A DNA stretch of 55,089 nucleotides from Sedimenticola sp. (lineage in GTDB: Bacteria; Pseudomonadota; Gammaproteobacteria; Chromatiales; Chromatiaceae), in assembly GCA_027026755.1 (NCBI GenBank), contig JALVNE010000004.1, positions 1-55,089 of the forward strand. The letters are read 5' to 3'. Of this stretch, positions 15,423 to 24,160 are shown piece by piece. Under the pieces are notes generated by a model, which was not told the DNA's origin, did no database searches, and saw nothing but the letters and a program-made list of their open reading frames with translations. Each line of letters opens with the position of its first letter. The first letter of the stretch is position 1. A program made the translations under genes and the position numbers.

Positions 15423-16748
15423 ATGAAGGTCCTGCTGATTGAAAACAGCCGGCTGTACCAGCTCTTTCTCAGCGACCTTTTCCGACGCCTGGGTTATCAG
15501 CCCGTGAGCGTCACTTCGCACAAGGAAGCCCTGACCGCACTGGAAAAGTACAGCTTCCGCTTCGTCTGCATGAACCTGCTGCTGGATGGAAAGGACGCCA
15601 TCGACTTCATTCCCGAGGTCCATCGTCACAACCCCGGCGCCACGGTGATTCTGCTGACCTCGGACCGGGCCTCGGGCATCCGCATGCAGGCGGTGAAGGC
15701 CGGCGCCACGGAAGTCATCTACAAGAGCAGCATGTCAAACATCATTCGCCGGCTCCGGATATTGCTGGGGGGCGCGCCCAAGGATCATGTGCTCACGAAA
15801 AACCGCCGGGTGCTGTACGTGGAAGACAGCCCGACCCAGGCGGCCGTTATCTCCGCTATTCTCGAACAGGACATGCGGCTGGATATCGAGCACTGCGGGT
15901 CCGCCGAAACGGCCATTCGCTGGCTGGGCGACAGGAAATACGACCTGGTGATCACCGACGTCGTGCTCCAGGGGGAAGCCAGCGGTCTGTGGCTGCTGCG
16001 CCGCCTGCGCAGGCTGGACAACGAGAACGCCCAGCTGCCGGTACTCACCCTCACGGGACACGATGACCCGGCCCGCCGCCTGGAGCTGTTGCGGGCCGGC
16101 ACCACGGACTATGTCACCAAGCCAGTGCTGAAAGAAGAGTTGATCATCCGCGTCAACAACCTGATCAGCAACAAGCTGCTCATGGACAAAGTGCTGGAAC
16201 AACAGGCACAGATGCAGCACCTGGCCATGCGCGATGAACTGACAGGCTGCTACAACAGACGGGGGTTCCGGGAGCTGTCGGAAAAATACATCAGCCAGGC
16301 CAGCCGGCAGAAACGGCCCCTTTCCCTGGCCCTCATCGACCTGGATCATTTCAAACAGATAAACGACAGATACGGGCACGATGCCGGGGACGAGGTATTG
16401 CGCGCCCTGGGAAAACTGCTGCGCCGGAAAAGCCGGAAAAGCGACGTGGTGGCCCGCTGGGGCGGAGAGGAATTCGTCCTGCTGCTGCCGGACACGGACC
16501 GGGATCAGGGCCTGTGCGCCGTGCGCAAGCTGGGCGCCCTGGTGGCGGCGATGGACACTGGCAGCAACTTCTCGGTGACCGCATCCATCGGCATTACCGC
16601 GATCTCCCCGCCGCAAAAGCCGGACCTGGATACCATGATCACCTGTGCCGACAAAGCGCTGTACCGCGCCAAGGACGCGGGCAGGAACTGCGTGGTGTAC
16701 CGCGACTGCCCACTTCCTGCCGGGAACCTCCCCGTCAGAAAGGGATGA
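15423..16748 (+). CDS. Response regulator with two receiver domains and a diguanylate cyclase (GGDEF)
   Basis: A 441-residue protein. REC1 (1-118) has Asn51 where the phosphorylated Asp should be (CMNLLLDG) and EN instead of two acids at residues 7-8, so it is a pseudo-receiver. REC2 (128-250) keeps Asp179 (ITDVVL). A short helical linker leads to a GGDEF domain with GGEEF at 347-351 and an inhibitory I-site RKSD at 338-341, so it should make cyclic di-GMP with product feedback. I chose the ATG at 15423 because the 32 codons before it lack similarity to the fold. No partner kinase is adjacent. YajQ, a c-di-GMP binding family, is encoded at 25039. Confidence 0.92.
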   Translation: MKVLLIENSRLYQLFLSDLFRRLGYQPVSVTSHKEALTALEKYSFRFVCMNLLLDGKDAIDFIPEVHRHNPGATVILLTSDRASGIRMQAVKAGATEVIYKSSMSNIIRRLRILLGGAPKDHVLTKNRRVLYVEDSPTQAAVISAILEQDMRLDIEHCGSAETAIRWLGDRKYDLVITDVVLQGEASGLWLLRRLRRLDNENAQLPVLTLTGHDDPARRLELLRAGTTDYVTKPVLKEELIIRVNNLISNKLLMDKVLEQQAQMQHLAMRDELTGCYNRRGFRELSEKYISQASRQKRPLSLALIDLDHFKQINDRYGHDAGDEVLRALGKLLRRKSRKSDVVARWGGEEFVLLLPDTDRDQGLCAVRKLGALVAAMDTGSNFSVTASIGITAISPPQKPDLDTMITCADKALYRAKDAGRNCVVYRDCPLPAGNLPVRKG

Positions 16749-16754
16749 TGCCCG

Positions 16755-16826
16755 TCATGACTCCAGCCATGCCCGGACCAGAACCTCCTGGCCGGGCTCG
16801 AAATGCTCCACGGCGGCCTTGAGCAT
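16755..16826 (-). pseudogene. Possible gene remnant (C-terminal fragment)
   Basis: The minus strand reads MLKAAVEHFEPGQEVLVRAW and stops at 16755. The frame continues upstream through RWRKPRELY to an earlier stop near 16857. It looks like a protein tail with normal codon use but has no start region. I cannot name a parent family. The rest of the gap to 16991 shows nothing clear. Confidence 0.2.
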
Positions 16827-16991
16827 GTACAGCTCCCTGGGCTTGCGCCAGCGCTCTTAACCCACTACGGCAATCTTCTTTCTCTGTTCGTCCTGGTCAC
16901 AGACACCAAATCATATACATGCAACTTGCCACTGCCAGAATCCCCTGCAATCCGGATTCGAATACGGCTGGCGCGTTCATCCCCTTTGCTT

Positions 16992-17885
16992 TCAGGTTTC
17001 CTCGCGCATCTGCTCTTCCACCTGCTTGTTGCGCGCTTCGATCTCCGCCTTGGTGCGGGCTTCCCACACCGCGCGACGCTCCTCGACCCGCTTTTCCCAG
17101 ACACCGGGCTTTTCCGGGATCAGCTTCTCGCCGAACAGGGCCTGACGCATGAGCCTGTAGCCAAACTGCAGCAGGGCCAGGTCGTCCTTCTCGATCTGTT
17201 CATAGGTTTCTTCGGGAATATCGTAACTGGCCCGGAATTTATCGCTGAGAACGAAACGGCGGAACATGTCCGTATTGTAGGATGCCATGAAGAACAGCTG
17301 CAGGCTCATCTCGTTGGGCTTGCCCACGCCGGGGCCGGCGGACTTCTTCTTCAGGATCAGCTCATACCATTCCTTGTTGTAGAAATCGAACTCGTCACAG
17401 CCCTGCTCCTTACGGTATTCCTCCACGGTCAGCTCACGGTCTTCCTCGTGTCCCTTGCAGTGCTCCTCCACCACCAGGGAATACTGGGTCTGGGGCTCGC
17501 TGGAATCCTTCTCGCGGATGTTCAGCACCGCCAGGGGATAGTAGCGGCATACCGTGGGCCGGTCTTCATAGACGGTGCAGCCGTTCTCCTCGTCCAGGAA
17601 GGGGCAGGCGCCATCGTCGTTCACCTTCATCTTCAGGCCCGGCACCTTGTCCTGATCCATGGGATAGGGAACCGTGTACTTGTCCAGGAATTCCTCGGAT
17701 GTCATGCCAAAACGCTGCTTGAGCCGCAGCACGTCATAGGGAACCAGGGTGATGTCGGAACGCTTGCAGCAGGCATTGAAGCAGGAAATACCCTTGTAGC
17801 AGTTGAATTTGAGCTTGCTGTCCGGCCCCAGTACCTTGGGCAGGGTGGGACTTTTGAAGGGAATATCAAATTTTTCGTCACTCAT
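16992..17885 (-). CDS. YkgJ-family cysteine cluster protein
   Basis: A 297-residue protein of the CxxxCxxCC type. Cysteines lie at about residues 29-40 (NCYKGISCFNACC), then CPFLDEENGC and RPTVCRYYP near 100-120, the usual metal-chelating layout of the YkgJ/UPF0153 family. The extension after residue 180 is long, charged and coiled-coil-like at the end (AEIEARNKQVEEQ). The biochemical role of the family is not settled. It stands alone, transcribed leftward. Confidence 0.85.
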   Translation of the reverse strand: MSDEKFDIPFKSPTLPKVLGPDSKLKFNCYKGISCFNACCKRSDITLVPYDVLRLKQRFGMTSEEFLDKYTVPYPMDQDKVPGLKMKVNDDGACPFLDEENGCTVYEDRPTVCRYYPLAVLNIREKDSSEPQTQYSLVVEEHCKGHEEDRELTVEEYRKEQGCDEFDFYNKEWYELILKKKSAGPGVGKPNEMSLQLFFMASYNTDMFRRFVLSDKFRASYDIPEETYEQIEKDDLALLQFGYRLMRQALFGEKLIPEKPGVWEKRVEERRAVWEARTKAEIEARNKQVEEQMREET

Positions 17886-17988
17886 ATTATTATGACCTCA
17901 AGTCATGCAGTATGCCGCTCAGGCATAAAGCTGTCGTATGGGCGTCAATCCCGATGCTTTTCAACCAGGGCAATTTGTTTTTCAGGAT

Positions 17989-18402
17989 CTAAAGATTGTG
18001 AGGATGTATCAATCGTACGCGTGGAAAATAAGTCTTGTATTTTTGGATATCTCTTGTGATCAGGTCAAACTTCGAGACACTGGCATGCGCGCCGATAAAG
18101 AAATCAGGTAATGGCGCATTTTTTGTACCCCTGTTTCTACGGTATTCCAGAAACACTTTTCCAGCCAGAAATAATGCTTCACGAGGGATTTCCAGCACTT
18201 TGACTGACAGAGCGGAAACGGCTTTTTCCAGTTCTTCGATTCGCTTGAAGCCAATGGAAACCTCTGTGTACACAATCGAGTTGATATACAGGCTGTTGGT
18301 TTGCATGTATTCTTCCAGCATGCTTTCAGACCATTCAGCCCATACCGGATCGTCTGTAAACAAATCGAGCAACACACAGGAATCAACAAGAACACCATTC
18401 AT
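17989..18402 (-). CDS. vapC: VapC-type PIN-domain toxin
   Basis: A 137-residue PIN nuclease, probably an RNase. The acidic residues are placed as in VapC: Asp7 (LVDSCVLLDLF), a Glu in the YTEVSIGF helix, and Asp residues in LPDFFIGAHA and LITRDIQKYKTYFP. The gene is AT-richer than its neighbours, suggesting transfer. It overlaps vapB by ATGA. Confidence 0.9.
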   Translation of the reverse strand: MNGVLVDSCVLLDLFTDDPVWAEWSESMLEEYMQTNSLYINSIVYTEVSIGFKRIEELEKAVSALSVKVLEIPREALFLAGKVFLEYRRNRGTKNAPLPDFFIGAHASVSKFDLITRDIQKYKTYFPRVRLIHPHNL

Positions 18403-18623
18403 TCCGCGTCTCGGGTAAGCTCCATAATTTCGTCAGTGGACATGCTTGCGGATGCTATTCCCCTGAGTTTGCGCAACTTGCCTTTCACCGTTGGTCTCTC
18501 GGTCTTCACGATATAGAATTTATCATCCTGCCTTACAAAGTCCACTTCTGCTTCAGGAGTAATACCCAAGGCTTCCCGAACGTTTCTCGGGATGGTCACC
18601 TGGCCTTTCTTTGTAACTCGCAT
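18399..18623 (-). CDS. vapB: VapB-type antitoxin (AbrB/SpoVT fold)
   Basis: A 74-residue AbrB-fold antitoxin: RVTKKGQVTIPRNVREALGI is the swapped-hairpin DNA-binding signature and EVDFVRQDDKFYIV completes it; the rest binds VapC. It is first in the pair and shares its stop with the toxin start. A palindrome 24 bases upstream is the likely operator. Confidence 0.9.
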   Translation of the reverse strand: MRVTKKGQVTIPRNVREALGITPEAEVDFVRQDDKFYIVKTERPTVKGKLRKLRGIASASMSTDEIMELTRDAE

Positions 18624-18646
18624 GATTCTACCTTGAACAGAACAAA

Positions 18647-18667
18647 GTAATACCTATATGGTATTAC
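18647..18667 (-). promoter_or_regulatory. Palindromic operator/promoter of vapBC
   Basis: gtaatacc, 5-base spacer tatat, ggtattac: a perfect 8-bp dyad upstream of vapB overlapping TATA-like bases. It is typical in position for autorepression by a VapB-VapC complex. Confidence 0.6.
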
Positions 18668-18708
18668 CTTTTGGACTACAAACGCAAATGTATCCGGTGG
18701 ACAGGTAC

Positions 18709-18743
18709 AAAAATAAAATCCGGACGCCTCGCGGCGTCCGGAT
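18709..18743 (-). terminator. Rho-independent terminator of aprBA
   Basis: Read leftward: an 11-bp perfect stem (ATCCGGACGCC / GGCGTCCGGAT) with a 4-base loop, followed by TTTATTTTTG. It is 28 bases past the aprA stop. Confidence 0.9.
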
Positions 18744-18770
18744 CTCCGTCTTCAGACTGTCAAGCAGTGA

Positions 18771-20768
18771 TTACTTGAACAGCTTGGACTTGTCCACCAG
18801 ATCCTTGTGAGCCCGCTTGAAGCAGGTCCACTTCTTGGTTTCCTTGTCGTAAACAGAGTTTACGAAGCACTTCCAATTTTCTTCATCGACGAAGTTCTTG
18901 TCCATGCGATAGTAGAAACCAGGATAACGGCTTTCCTCACGGAACTGGATGTGCTTCATGTGAGCTTCAGCGGTGAGGATGCGGTGGTAGTTCTCCCATG
19001 CACGCAGGAGCTCGTGGAGGTCCTTGGCACGCATCTTCAGGGAGTCTTCCTTCAGCATCTCCAGCTTCTGCTCAGCCAGATCCAGCATGTTGGCGTTGGT
19101 GGTGTAGTAGGTGGCAACACCGGCTACATACTCGTCCATGATCTTCTGCAGACGGAACTGCAGCATGCGGGGAGTGATGTAGTTGGGGTTGACGTCGATG
19201 GCCGTGGTGTAGTCCTTGTGCTCGAGGTAGTTACGAACAGGACGGTAGATTTCCTCGACCAGCTGATCCACCGGGGTGTCCAGCTCAGGGGTCCAGTCCT
19301 TGTTGTCCATGACGAACTTGACCATGGACTTGGCGCACATGCGGCCTTCGGCGTGGGAGCCGGAGGAGAACTTGTGGCCGGAAGCGCCAACGCCGTCACC
19401 AGCGGTGAACAGACCCTTGACGGTGGTCATGCCACGATAGCCCCAGTTCCAGCCAGAAGGCAGGTGCTCGGGGATACCTTCGCCCAGCGCTTCCTCGGTG
19501 GGTGCGCCAACATCTTCAGGACCGGATACCCAGATGCCGCAGCAGCCGGAGTGGGAACCCAGCAGGTACGGCTCGGTGGGCATCAGCTCGGAGTTCTTCT
19601 TCTCCGGCTCGATGTTCTCACCAGCCCAGATACCGCACTGGCCGATACACATGTCGAGGAAGTCTTCCCAGGCTTCTGCTTCCAGGTGCTTGACTTCACG
19701 GGGAGACAGGGTTTCGCGCAGATTGGCGAGCGCGGTAACGGTGTCCATCCAGATGGGACCGCGACCTTCCTTCATCTCCTTGAGCATCAGGTGGTTACGC
19801 AGGCAGGAAGCGGGAACGGCAGCCTGACCATAGGGAGGATAGTCGTCCAGCATGTCCTTGTTGCGCTGCATGTACGGCTCGCCTTCGCCGTTGGTGGCCT
19901 GGGATTTGAACAGCAGGAACCAGGCGCCAACAGGACCGTAACCGTCTTTGAAACGGGTCGGTACGAAGCGGTTTTCCATCATGGTCAGCTCACAGCCAGC
20001 CTCGGCGGCCATGGCGTAGGTGGAACCGGCATTCCATACAGGATACCAGGCACGACCCTGACCTTCACCCACGGAGCGGGGACGGAAGATGTTTACGCAG
20101 CCACCAGCGGCCATCATGCAGGCCTTGAACTTGTAGACGAAGACCTTGTCTTCACGGGTGGAGAAACCGACAGCACCGGCAATGCGGTTCTTGTCCTTGG
20201 CGTCGTTGACCAGCTTGACGATGAAGACACGCTCCTGGATGTTGTCCACACCCAGGGCCTTCTTCGCGGCTTCGGCCACGATCCACTTGTAGGATTCGCC
20301 GTTGATCATGATCTGCCACTTACCGGAACGCACGGGCTTGCCGCCGTCCTTCAGGGGCGTCAGGCCCTTGGAGCCGTCGTGACGCTCGCCATTCTCGTCG
20401 GTCTTCCAGATGGGCAGACCCCATTCTTCGAACAGGTGCACGGACTCGTCAACGTGGCGGCCCAGGTCATAGGCCAGGTCGTCACGGGTGATACCCATCA
20501 GGTCGTTGGAAACCATGCGGGCGTAGTCCGCGGGATCCTGCTCGGGACCGATGTAGGTGTTGATTGCGGACAGACCCTGGGCTACGGCGCCGGAACGGTC
20601 CATGGCGGCCTTGTCGACCAGTTTCACGGAAATGTCCACGCCTTCTTTCTTGGCAGCGTCCAGCCAGGGGCCAATTTCATAAGCGGTACCGCAAGCAGCC
20701 ATACCGCCGCCGATGATGAGGATATCCACCTCTTCTTCGACTACTTCGGGATTACCGAATTCAGCCAT
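18771..20768 (-). CDS. aprA: Adenylylsulfate (APS) reductase alpha subunit
   Basis: FAD-containing catalytic subunit that in sulfur oxidisers runs in the direction sulfite plus AMP to APS. It has 665 residues. The FAD dinucleotide motif GGGMAACG starts near residue 20, with further conserved blocks DRSGAVAQGLSAIN, GGCVNIFRP and GDGVGASGHKFSSGSHAEGR. The length and motifs fit the dissimilatory AprA. It follows aprB by 54 bases with AGAGG before its ATG, and a strong terminator follows. No aprM, qmo or sat gene is in the window, so the electron acceptor complex must lie elsewhere. Confidence 0.97.
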   Translation of the reverse strand: MAEFGNPEVVEEEVDILIIGGGMAACGTAYEIGPWLDAAKKEGVDISVKLVDKAAMDRSGAVAQGLSAINTYIGPEQDPADYARMVSNDLMGITRDDLAYDLGRHVDESVHLFEEWGLPIWKTDENGERHDGSKGLTPLKDGGKPVRSGKWQIMINGESYKWIVAEAAKKALGVDNIQERVFIVKLVNDAKDKNRIAGAVGFSTREDKVFVYKFKACMMAAGGCVNIFRPRSVGEGQGRAWYPVWNAGSTYAMAAEAGCELTMMENRFVPTRFKDGYGPVGAWFLLFKSQATNGEGEPYMQRNKDMLDDYPPYGQAAVPASCLRNHLMLKEMKEGRGPIWMDTVTALANLRETLSPREVKHLEAEAWEDFLDMCIGQCGIWAGENIEPEKKNSELMPTEPYLLGSHSGCCGIWVSGPEDVGAPTEEALGEGIPEHLPSGWNWGYRGMTTVKGLFTAGDGVGASGHKFSSGSHAEGRMCAKSMVKFVMDNKDWTPELDTPVDQLVEEIYRPVRNYLEHKDYTTAIDVNPNYITPRMLQFRLQKIMDEYVAGVATYYTTNANMLDLAEQKLEMLKEDSLKMRAKDLHELLRAWENYHRILTAEAHMKHIQFREESRYPGFYYRMDKNFVDEENWKCFVNSVYDKETKKWTCFKRAHKDLVDKSKLFK

Positions 20769-20822
20769 GTTAATTACCTCTAGTAACTTAGAATTTTTCC
20801 AAAATTGATCAGAATCAGCGGA

Positions 20823-21296
20823 TTACTTGGCGATCAACTCGCTGGGATCACCTTCACGGTAACCGTTTTGCTCATTATGGTTGAAGAAGCCAGGCTGACT
20901 GATTTTGCTCAGATCCGCCTCGGGCTTGCCACCATAAGGATCGATGGAACCTTCCGGAGTGGTACGGATGGGGAACTTGAAGCGCTTCATGGTGCCATTA
21001 CGGAACTTGATGGTCCACATGATGGAATCCGTACCGCGCAGCGGCTGCACGGAAGCACCCAGAGGTACGATATCGGCGTAGGGACGCGCTTCGATAGCGT
21101 TCTGCGGGCAGATCTTGACGCAGGAATAGCATTCCCAGCACTGATCAGGCTCCTGGTTGAAAGACTTCATGGCGTGGCCGGTCATGGAACCGTCCATGTC
21201 CAGCTTCATGAGGTCATGTGGGCAGATGTACATGCAAGCGGTCTTGTCCTGACCCTTGCAGCCATCGCACTTATCGGTACGCACAAATGTAGGCAT
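20823..21296 (-). CDS. aprB: APS reductase beta subunit (two [4Fe-4S] clusters)
   Basis: Ferredoxin-like partner of AprA, 157 residues. Cluster ligands are C10, C13, C21, C25 (CDGCKGQDKTACMYIC) and C53, C56, C59, C63 (CWECYSCVKIC). The C-terminal tail that wraps AprA in known structures is present (RTTPEGSIDPYGG and beyond). A strong AAGGAGA site precedes the ATG. It is first in the aprBA operon. The 350-base upstream gap is shared with a divergent thioredoxin-like gene. Confidence 0.97.
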   Translation of the reverse strand: MPTFVRTDKCDGCKGQDKTACMYICPHDLMKLDMDGSMTGHAMKSFNQEPDQCWECYSCVKICPQNAIEARPYADIVPLGASVQPLRGTDSIMWTIKFRNGTMKRFKFPIRTTPEGSIDPYGGKPEADLSKISQPGFFNHNEQNGYREGDPSELIAK

Positions 21297-21564
21297 CGAT
21301 AGTTCTCCTTAGTTTACACTGCAGTGAATATTCACCGCCGAAGCGGTCTTCTTTTCAATCCGGAACGCCTGAAACCAAGGTCTCACCCGCCCCGAAAAAT
21401 CGCCAGTCGCCCCCGGAAACATTCCCTCGTGGCGCAGGCGCCATGATGCAAAGCCTCCTCGGGGGCATATAGGGGAAGTAAAAATAGTTTCTCAGGAGGC
21501 AAAAGGCCAAACAGTTTTACATCCGGCAGGCATAAAGAGGCTTTATCTGTAATACTTATGAACC

Positions 21565-21592
21565 TTGGAAATCAACTGATTAGGGGTAGAAT
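21565..21592 (+). promoter_or_regulatory. Probable sigma-70 promoter of the thioredoxin/DUF423/activator operon
   Basis: TTGGAA, 16-base spacer, TAGAAT, 55 bases before the ATG at 21647. The remaining divergent region 21297-21564 holds the leftward aprB promoter, which I could not place with confidence, and a short ataaag/ctttat palindrome at 21532-21546. Confidence 0.45.
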
Positions 21593-21646
21593 CAGGCGCT
21601 TTCCCCCTGCTTGACGAAAAACCGGAACTGATCCAAGTCAACTCCC

Positions 21647-22282
21647 ATGAACAACCCGCCAGACACCCTGCTACTCATCGCCCCCGGCTGCCCCCATTGT
21701 CAGTCCGTTCTCGCCAGTCTCACCGAGCTGGTGAAGAAAGGAGACATCGGACGGCTGGAAGTCGTCAACATCGCCGTACACCCGGAGGCGGCGCAACAGG
21801 CCGGCACCCGCTCCGTGCCCTGGATGCGCATCGGCAGTTACGAGCTGTCCGGCAACTACAGCCTCGGTGAGATCCGCGACTGGGTGAACAAGGCCGCCGC
21901 TGGCGGGCAGGCGGGAGACTACATCCGGGAACTTCTGGAACAGCAGCAGATGGATCAGGCCGTAAGCTATCTGCAAGAACACCCGGAACAGATACCCGCC
22001 CTCCTGGACCTGATGCAGCGCGAAGACAACGCCCTGGGCGTGAGCTTTGGCTTGAGCGCTATCTTCGAGGAGCTGACCGGTAGTAAGGCACTGAAGGAGC
22101 TGGTGCCTGAGCTGGGCAAACTGACCCGGCACGAAAAGGCCAACATCCGGGGCGACGCCGCCTATTACCTGGGCCTGTCGGGCAGCCCCGAGGCCAGATC
22201 CTGGCTGGAACCCTTGCTGGACGACCCCCAGGAAGACGTGCGGGAAATCGCCAGGGAAGCCCTGCAAGACCTGCCCTCATGA
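21647..22282 (+). CDS. Thioredoxin-like domain fused to HEAT repeats
   Basis: A 211-residue cytosolic protein. Residues 1-85 form a short thioredoxin/glutaredoxin-like domain with CPHC at 15-18 and a cis-Pro loop (SVPWMRIG). Residues 90-211 are helical, with HEAT-like repeats (LGVSFGLSAIFEEL, RGDAAYYLGLSGSPEARSWLEPLLDD, EDVREIAREAL). HEAT arrays bind partner proteins, so a redox adaptor is plausible; the substrate is unknown. It is divergent from aprBA, and its stop overlaps the DUF423 start by ATGA. The hint of a link with sulfur oxidation is only positional. Confidence 0.85.
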   Translation: MNNPPDTLLLIAPGCPHCQSVLASLTELVKKGDIGRLEVVNIAVHPEAAQQAGTRSVPWMRIGSYELSGNYSLGEIRDWVNKAAAGGQAGDYIRELLEQQQMDQAVSYLQEHPEQIPALLDLMQREDNALGVSFGLSAIFEELTGSKALKELVPELGKLTRHEKANIRGDAAYYLGLSGSPEARSWLEPLLDDPQEDVREIAREALQDLPS

Positions 22283-22665
22283 ACCACGCCCGCCTGTTCC
22301 TGCTGCTGGGCGCCCTGGCCGGTTTCCTCACCGTGGCCCTGGGCGCATTCGGCGCCCACGTCCTGGAAAGCCGCCTCGCTCCCCATTCGTTCACCCTGTT
22401 CGACAAGGCCGTTCACTACCAGGGCCTGCACGCCCTGGCCCTGCTGTTCACCGGGTTGCTACTGCAGATCTCGCCCAACAACAGCCTGCGCCGCGCGGGC
22501 TGGTGCTTCGTCGCCGGCATCGGGCTGTTCAGCGGCAGCCTCTATGTCCTTTCCCTCACGGGCATTTCCGCTCTGGGTGCAATAACACCCCTGGGCGGCC
22601 TGTCTTTTCTTGCAGGATGGCTGTTGCTGGCCATGGGTGGCTGGAAAACCGGATTGCACGAATGA
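22279..22665 (+). CDS. DUF423 membrane protein (YgdD-like)
   Basis: A 128-residue inner-membrane protein with four predicted helices. The DUF423 signature is at the start (LLGALAGFLTVALGAFGAH) and AVHYQGLHALALL follows. The function of the family is unknown. It overlaps both neighbours by ATGA, so it is translated together with the thioredoxin-HEAT gene and the sigma-54 activator. Confidence 0.88.
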   Translation: MNHARLFLLLGALAGFLTVALGAFGAHVLESRLAPHSFTLFDKAVHYQGLHALALLFTGLLLQISPNNSLRRAGWCFVAGIGLFSGSLYVLSLTGISALGAITPLGGLSFLAGWLLLAMGGWKTGLHE

Positions 22666-24017
22666 CCCAAGAACTGCTGATCATAGAAGACGATGGCTCC
22701 CTGAGCCAGATGCTGACCCTGCACTTCGAGGACCAGGGCATGCAGGTTCAGGTGGCCCACAGTCGCGCCCAGGCCCTGGAAAAGCTCTCCTCCCGCAGGC
22801 CCGACCTGGTACTGCTGGATCAGCAGCTGCCCGACGGCCTGGGCAGTGAACTGATCCCACGGATACTGGAACTGCACCCGGACAGCCGCATCATCATGAT
22901 GACTGGCGTCCATGACCTGGAACTCGCCATCCAGGCCATACAGCAGGGCGCCACGGATTTCATTCACAAGCCGGTGAAGACCAAAGTGTTGCAGGAAGCC
23001 GTGGACAAGGCCCTGGCCTGGACACCGGCCAGCAGCACGAATGCCGTCCCGGACGAACCCAATATCCGCGAACTCATCGGCCGCAGTGAAGCCATGCTGG
23101 AAGTGAGCAAGCAGATCGCCCTGTCCGCCCAGAGCAGCGCCACCGTGCTCATCAGCGGAGAATCGGGCACGGGCAAGGAAATCGTCGCCCGTCTCATTCA
23201 TCAGTACAGCGGGCGGGAAGGCCGTTTCGTGGCCATCAACTGCGCAGCCATCGTGGACAATCTGCTGGAAAGCGAGCTGTTCGGCCATGTAAAAGGGGCG
23301 TTCACCGGCGCCACCGCGGACAAGGCCGGGCGCTTCCAGCAGGCCGAGGACGGTACCCTGTTCCTGGACGAGATCGGCGAACTGGCCCCACCCCTGCAGG
23401 CCAAGCTGCTGCGCGCCCTGCAGGAACAGACCGTGGAGCCCGTGGGCGGCAATCACACGGTGCCCGTGAATGCGCGCATCATCGCCGCCACCCACAGGGA
23501 TCTGTTCCAGGCGGCCAGGGACGGTCTGTTCCGGGAAGACCTGGCCTATCGGCTGGACGTCATCAACATCCAGCTCCCGCCACTGCGCCACCGGCGGGAA
23601 GACATCCCCCTGCTGGTCCAGGCCCTGCTGGGCCGGGCCGCGCGGAAAATGGAACGCCCGGTTCCTCCCCTGGAGGACGCGGCCATGGACAAGCTGCTGC
23701 AGCACTCCTGGCCAGGCAATGTACGGGAATTGGAAAATGTCCTCACCCAGGCCCTGGTACAGGCCAGGGACGGCGGCATAAGCGCCGACCTGATCCGATT
23801 CCATGAAACCGGCGCCGCCGAACCGTCCAATCCCCCGGAAGAAAGCCCCCTGCAAACCCTGGAGGAAGTGGAAGCCCGGCATATTCAGAAAGTTCTGGAC
23901 TACACGGGCGGCCACAAGAGCAACAGCTGCCGCATCCTCGGTATCTCCCGCCCTGCCCTGGACAGGAAGATACGTAAATACCGGTTACGCGTGGGACCCG
24001 CCGACAAGCAATCCTGA
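22662..24017 (+). CDS. Sigma-54-dependent response regulator (NtrC family)
   Basis: A 451-residue activator. The receiver has Asp53 (LLDQQLPDG). The AAA+ domain has Walker A GESGTGKE at 166-173, the sigma-54-contacting loop GAFTGA at 212-217, Walker [12 protein letters not shown] and the arginine-finger region [12 protein letters not shown] Fis-type helix-turn-helix lies at the C-terminus ([21 protein letters not shown]). All parts needed to activate sigma-54 promoters are intact. The ATG at 22662 overlaps the DUF423 stop. No histidine kinase is adjacent. A dyad and a -24/-12 site lie immediately downstream, before an ECF sigma gene, and are the obvious candidate target. Confidence 0.95.
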   Translation: MTQELLIIEDDGSLSQMLTLHFEDQGMQVQVAHSRAQALEKLSSRRPDLVLLDQQLPDGLGSELIPRILELHPDSRIIMMTGVHDLELAIQAIQQGATDFIHKPVKTKVLQEAVDKALAWTPASSTNAVPDEPNIRELIGRSEAMLEVSKQIALSAQSSATVLISGESGTGKEIVARLIHQYSGREGRFVAINCAAIVDNLLESELFGHVKGAFTGATADKAGRFQQAEDGTLFLDEIGELAPPLQAKLLRALQEQTVEPVGGNHTVPVNARIIAATHRDLFQAARDGLFREDLAYRLDVINIQLPPLRHRREDIPLLVQALLGRAARKMERPVPPLEDAAMDKLLQHSWPGNVRELENVLTQALVQARDGGISADLIRFHETGAAEPSNPPEESPLQTLEEVEARHIQKVLDYTGGHKSNSCRILGISRPALDRKIRKYRLRVGPADKQS

Positions 24018-24032
24018 ATCCGCCGGCGCAAA

Positions 24033-24077
24033 GTAACGTTTCATTACACCCGCAGGGGTCATTGCACGAAATGTTAC
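24033..24077 (+). promoter_or_regulatory. Inverted repeat, candidate enhancer (UAS) for the upstream sigma-54 activator
   Basis: Arms GTAACGTTTCAT and ACGAAATGTTAC are inverted copies with two mismatches, about three helical turns apart centre to centre. They lie roughly 115 bases before the start point expected from the -24/-12 site. This is the usual spacing of activator sites for sigma-54 promoters. Confidence 0.5.
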
Positions 24078-24144
24078 GTCCATCTCATTGCCCTCCCCGC
24101 ATATACAAAAGATAACCCACTGATTTTTATGTCTTTCATACAAC

Positions 24145-24160
24145 TGGCACGGGTCGTGCT
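24145..24160 (+). promoter_or_regulatory. Sigma-54 (-24/-12) promoter of the ECF sigma gene
   Basis: TGGCACGGGTCGTGCT matches the consensus TGGCACGNNNNTTGCW except one base, with the invariant GG and GC exactly 10 bases apart. Transcription would start near 24171, 28 bases before the ECF ATG. Confidence 0.65.

Noticed and set aside
16940..16975. tRNA T-arm-like bases (ggattcgaatac)
   Set aside because: The flanks do not form the T stem, and no acceptor, D or anticodon arm can be built on either strand.
18807..20783. 658-codon plus-strand frame opposite aprA
   Set aside because: It mirrors aprA, whose FAD motif and length are unmistakable; the antisense protein shows no domain.
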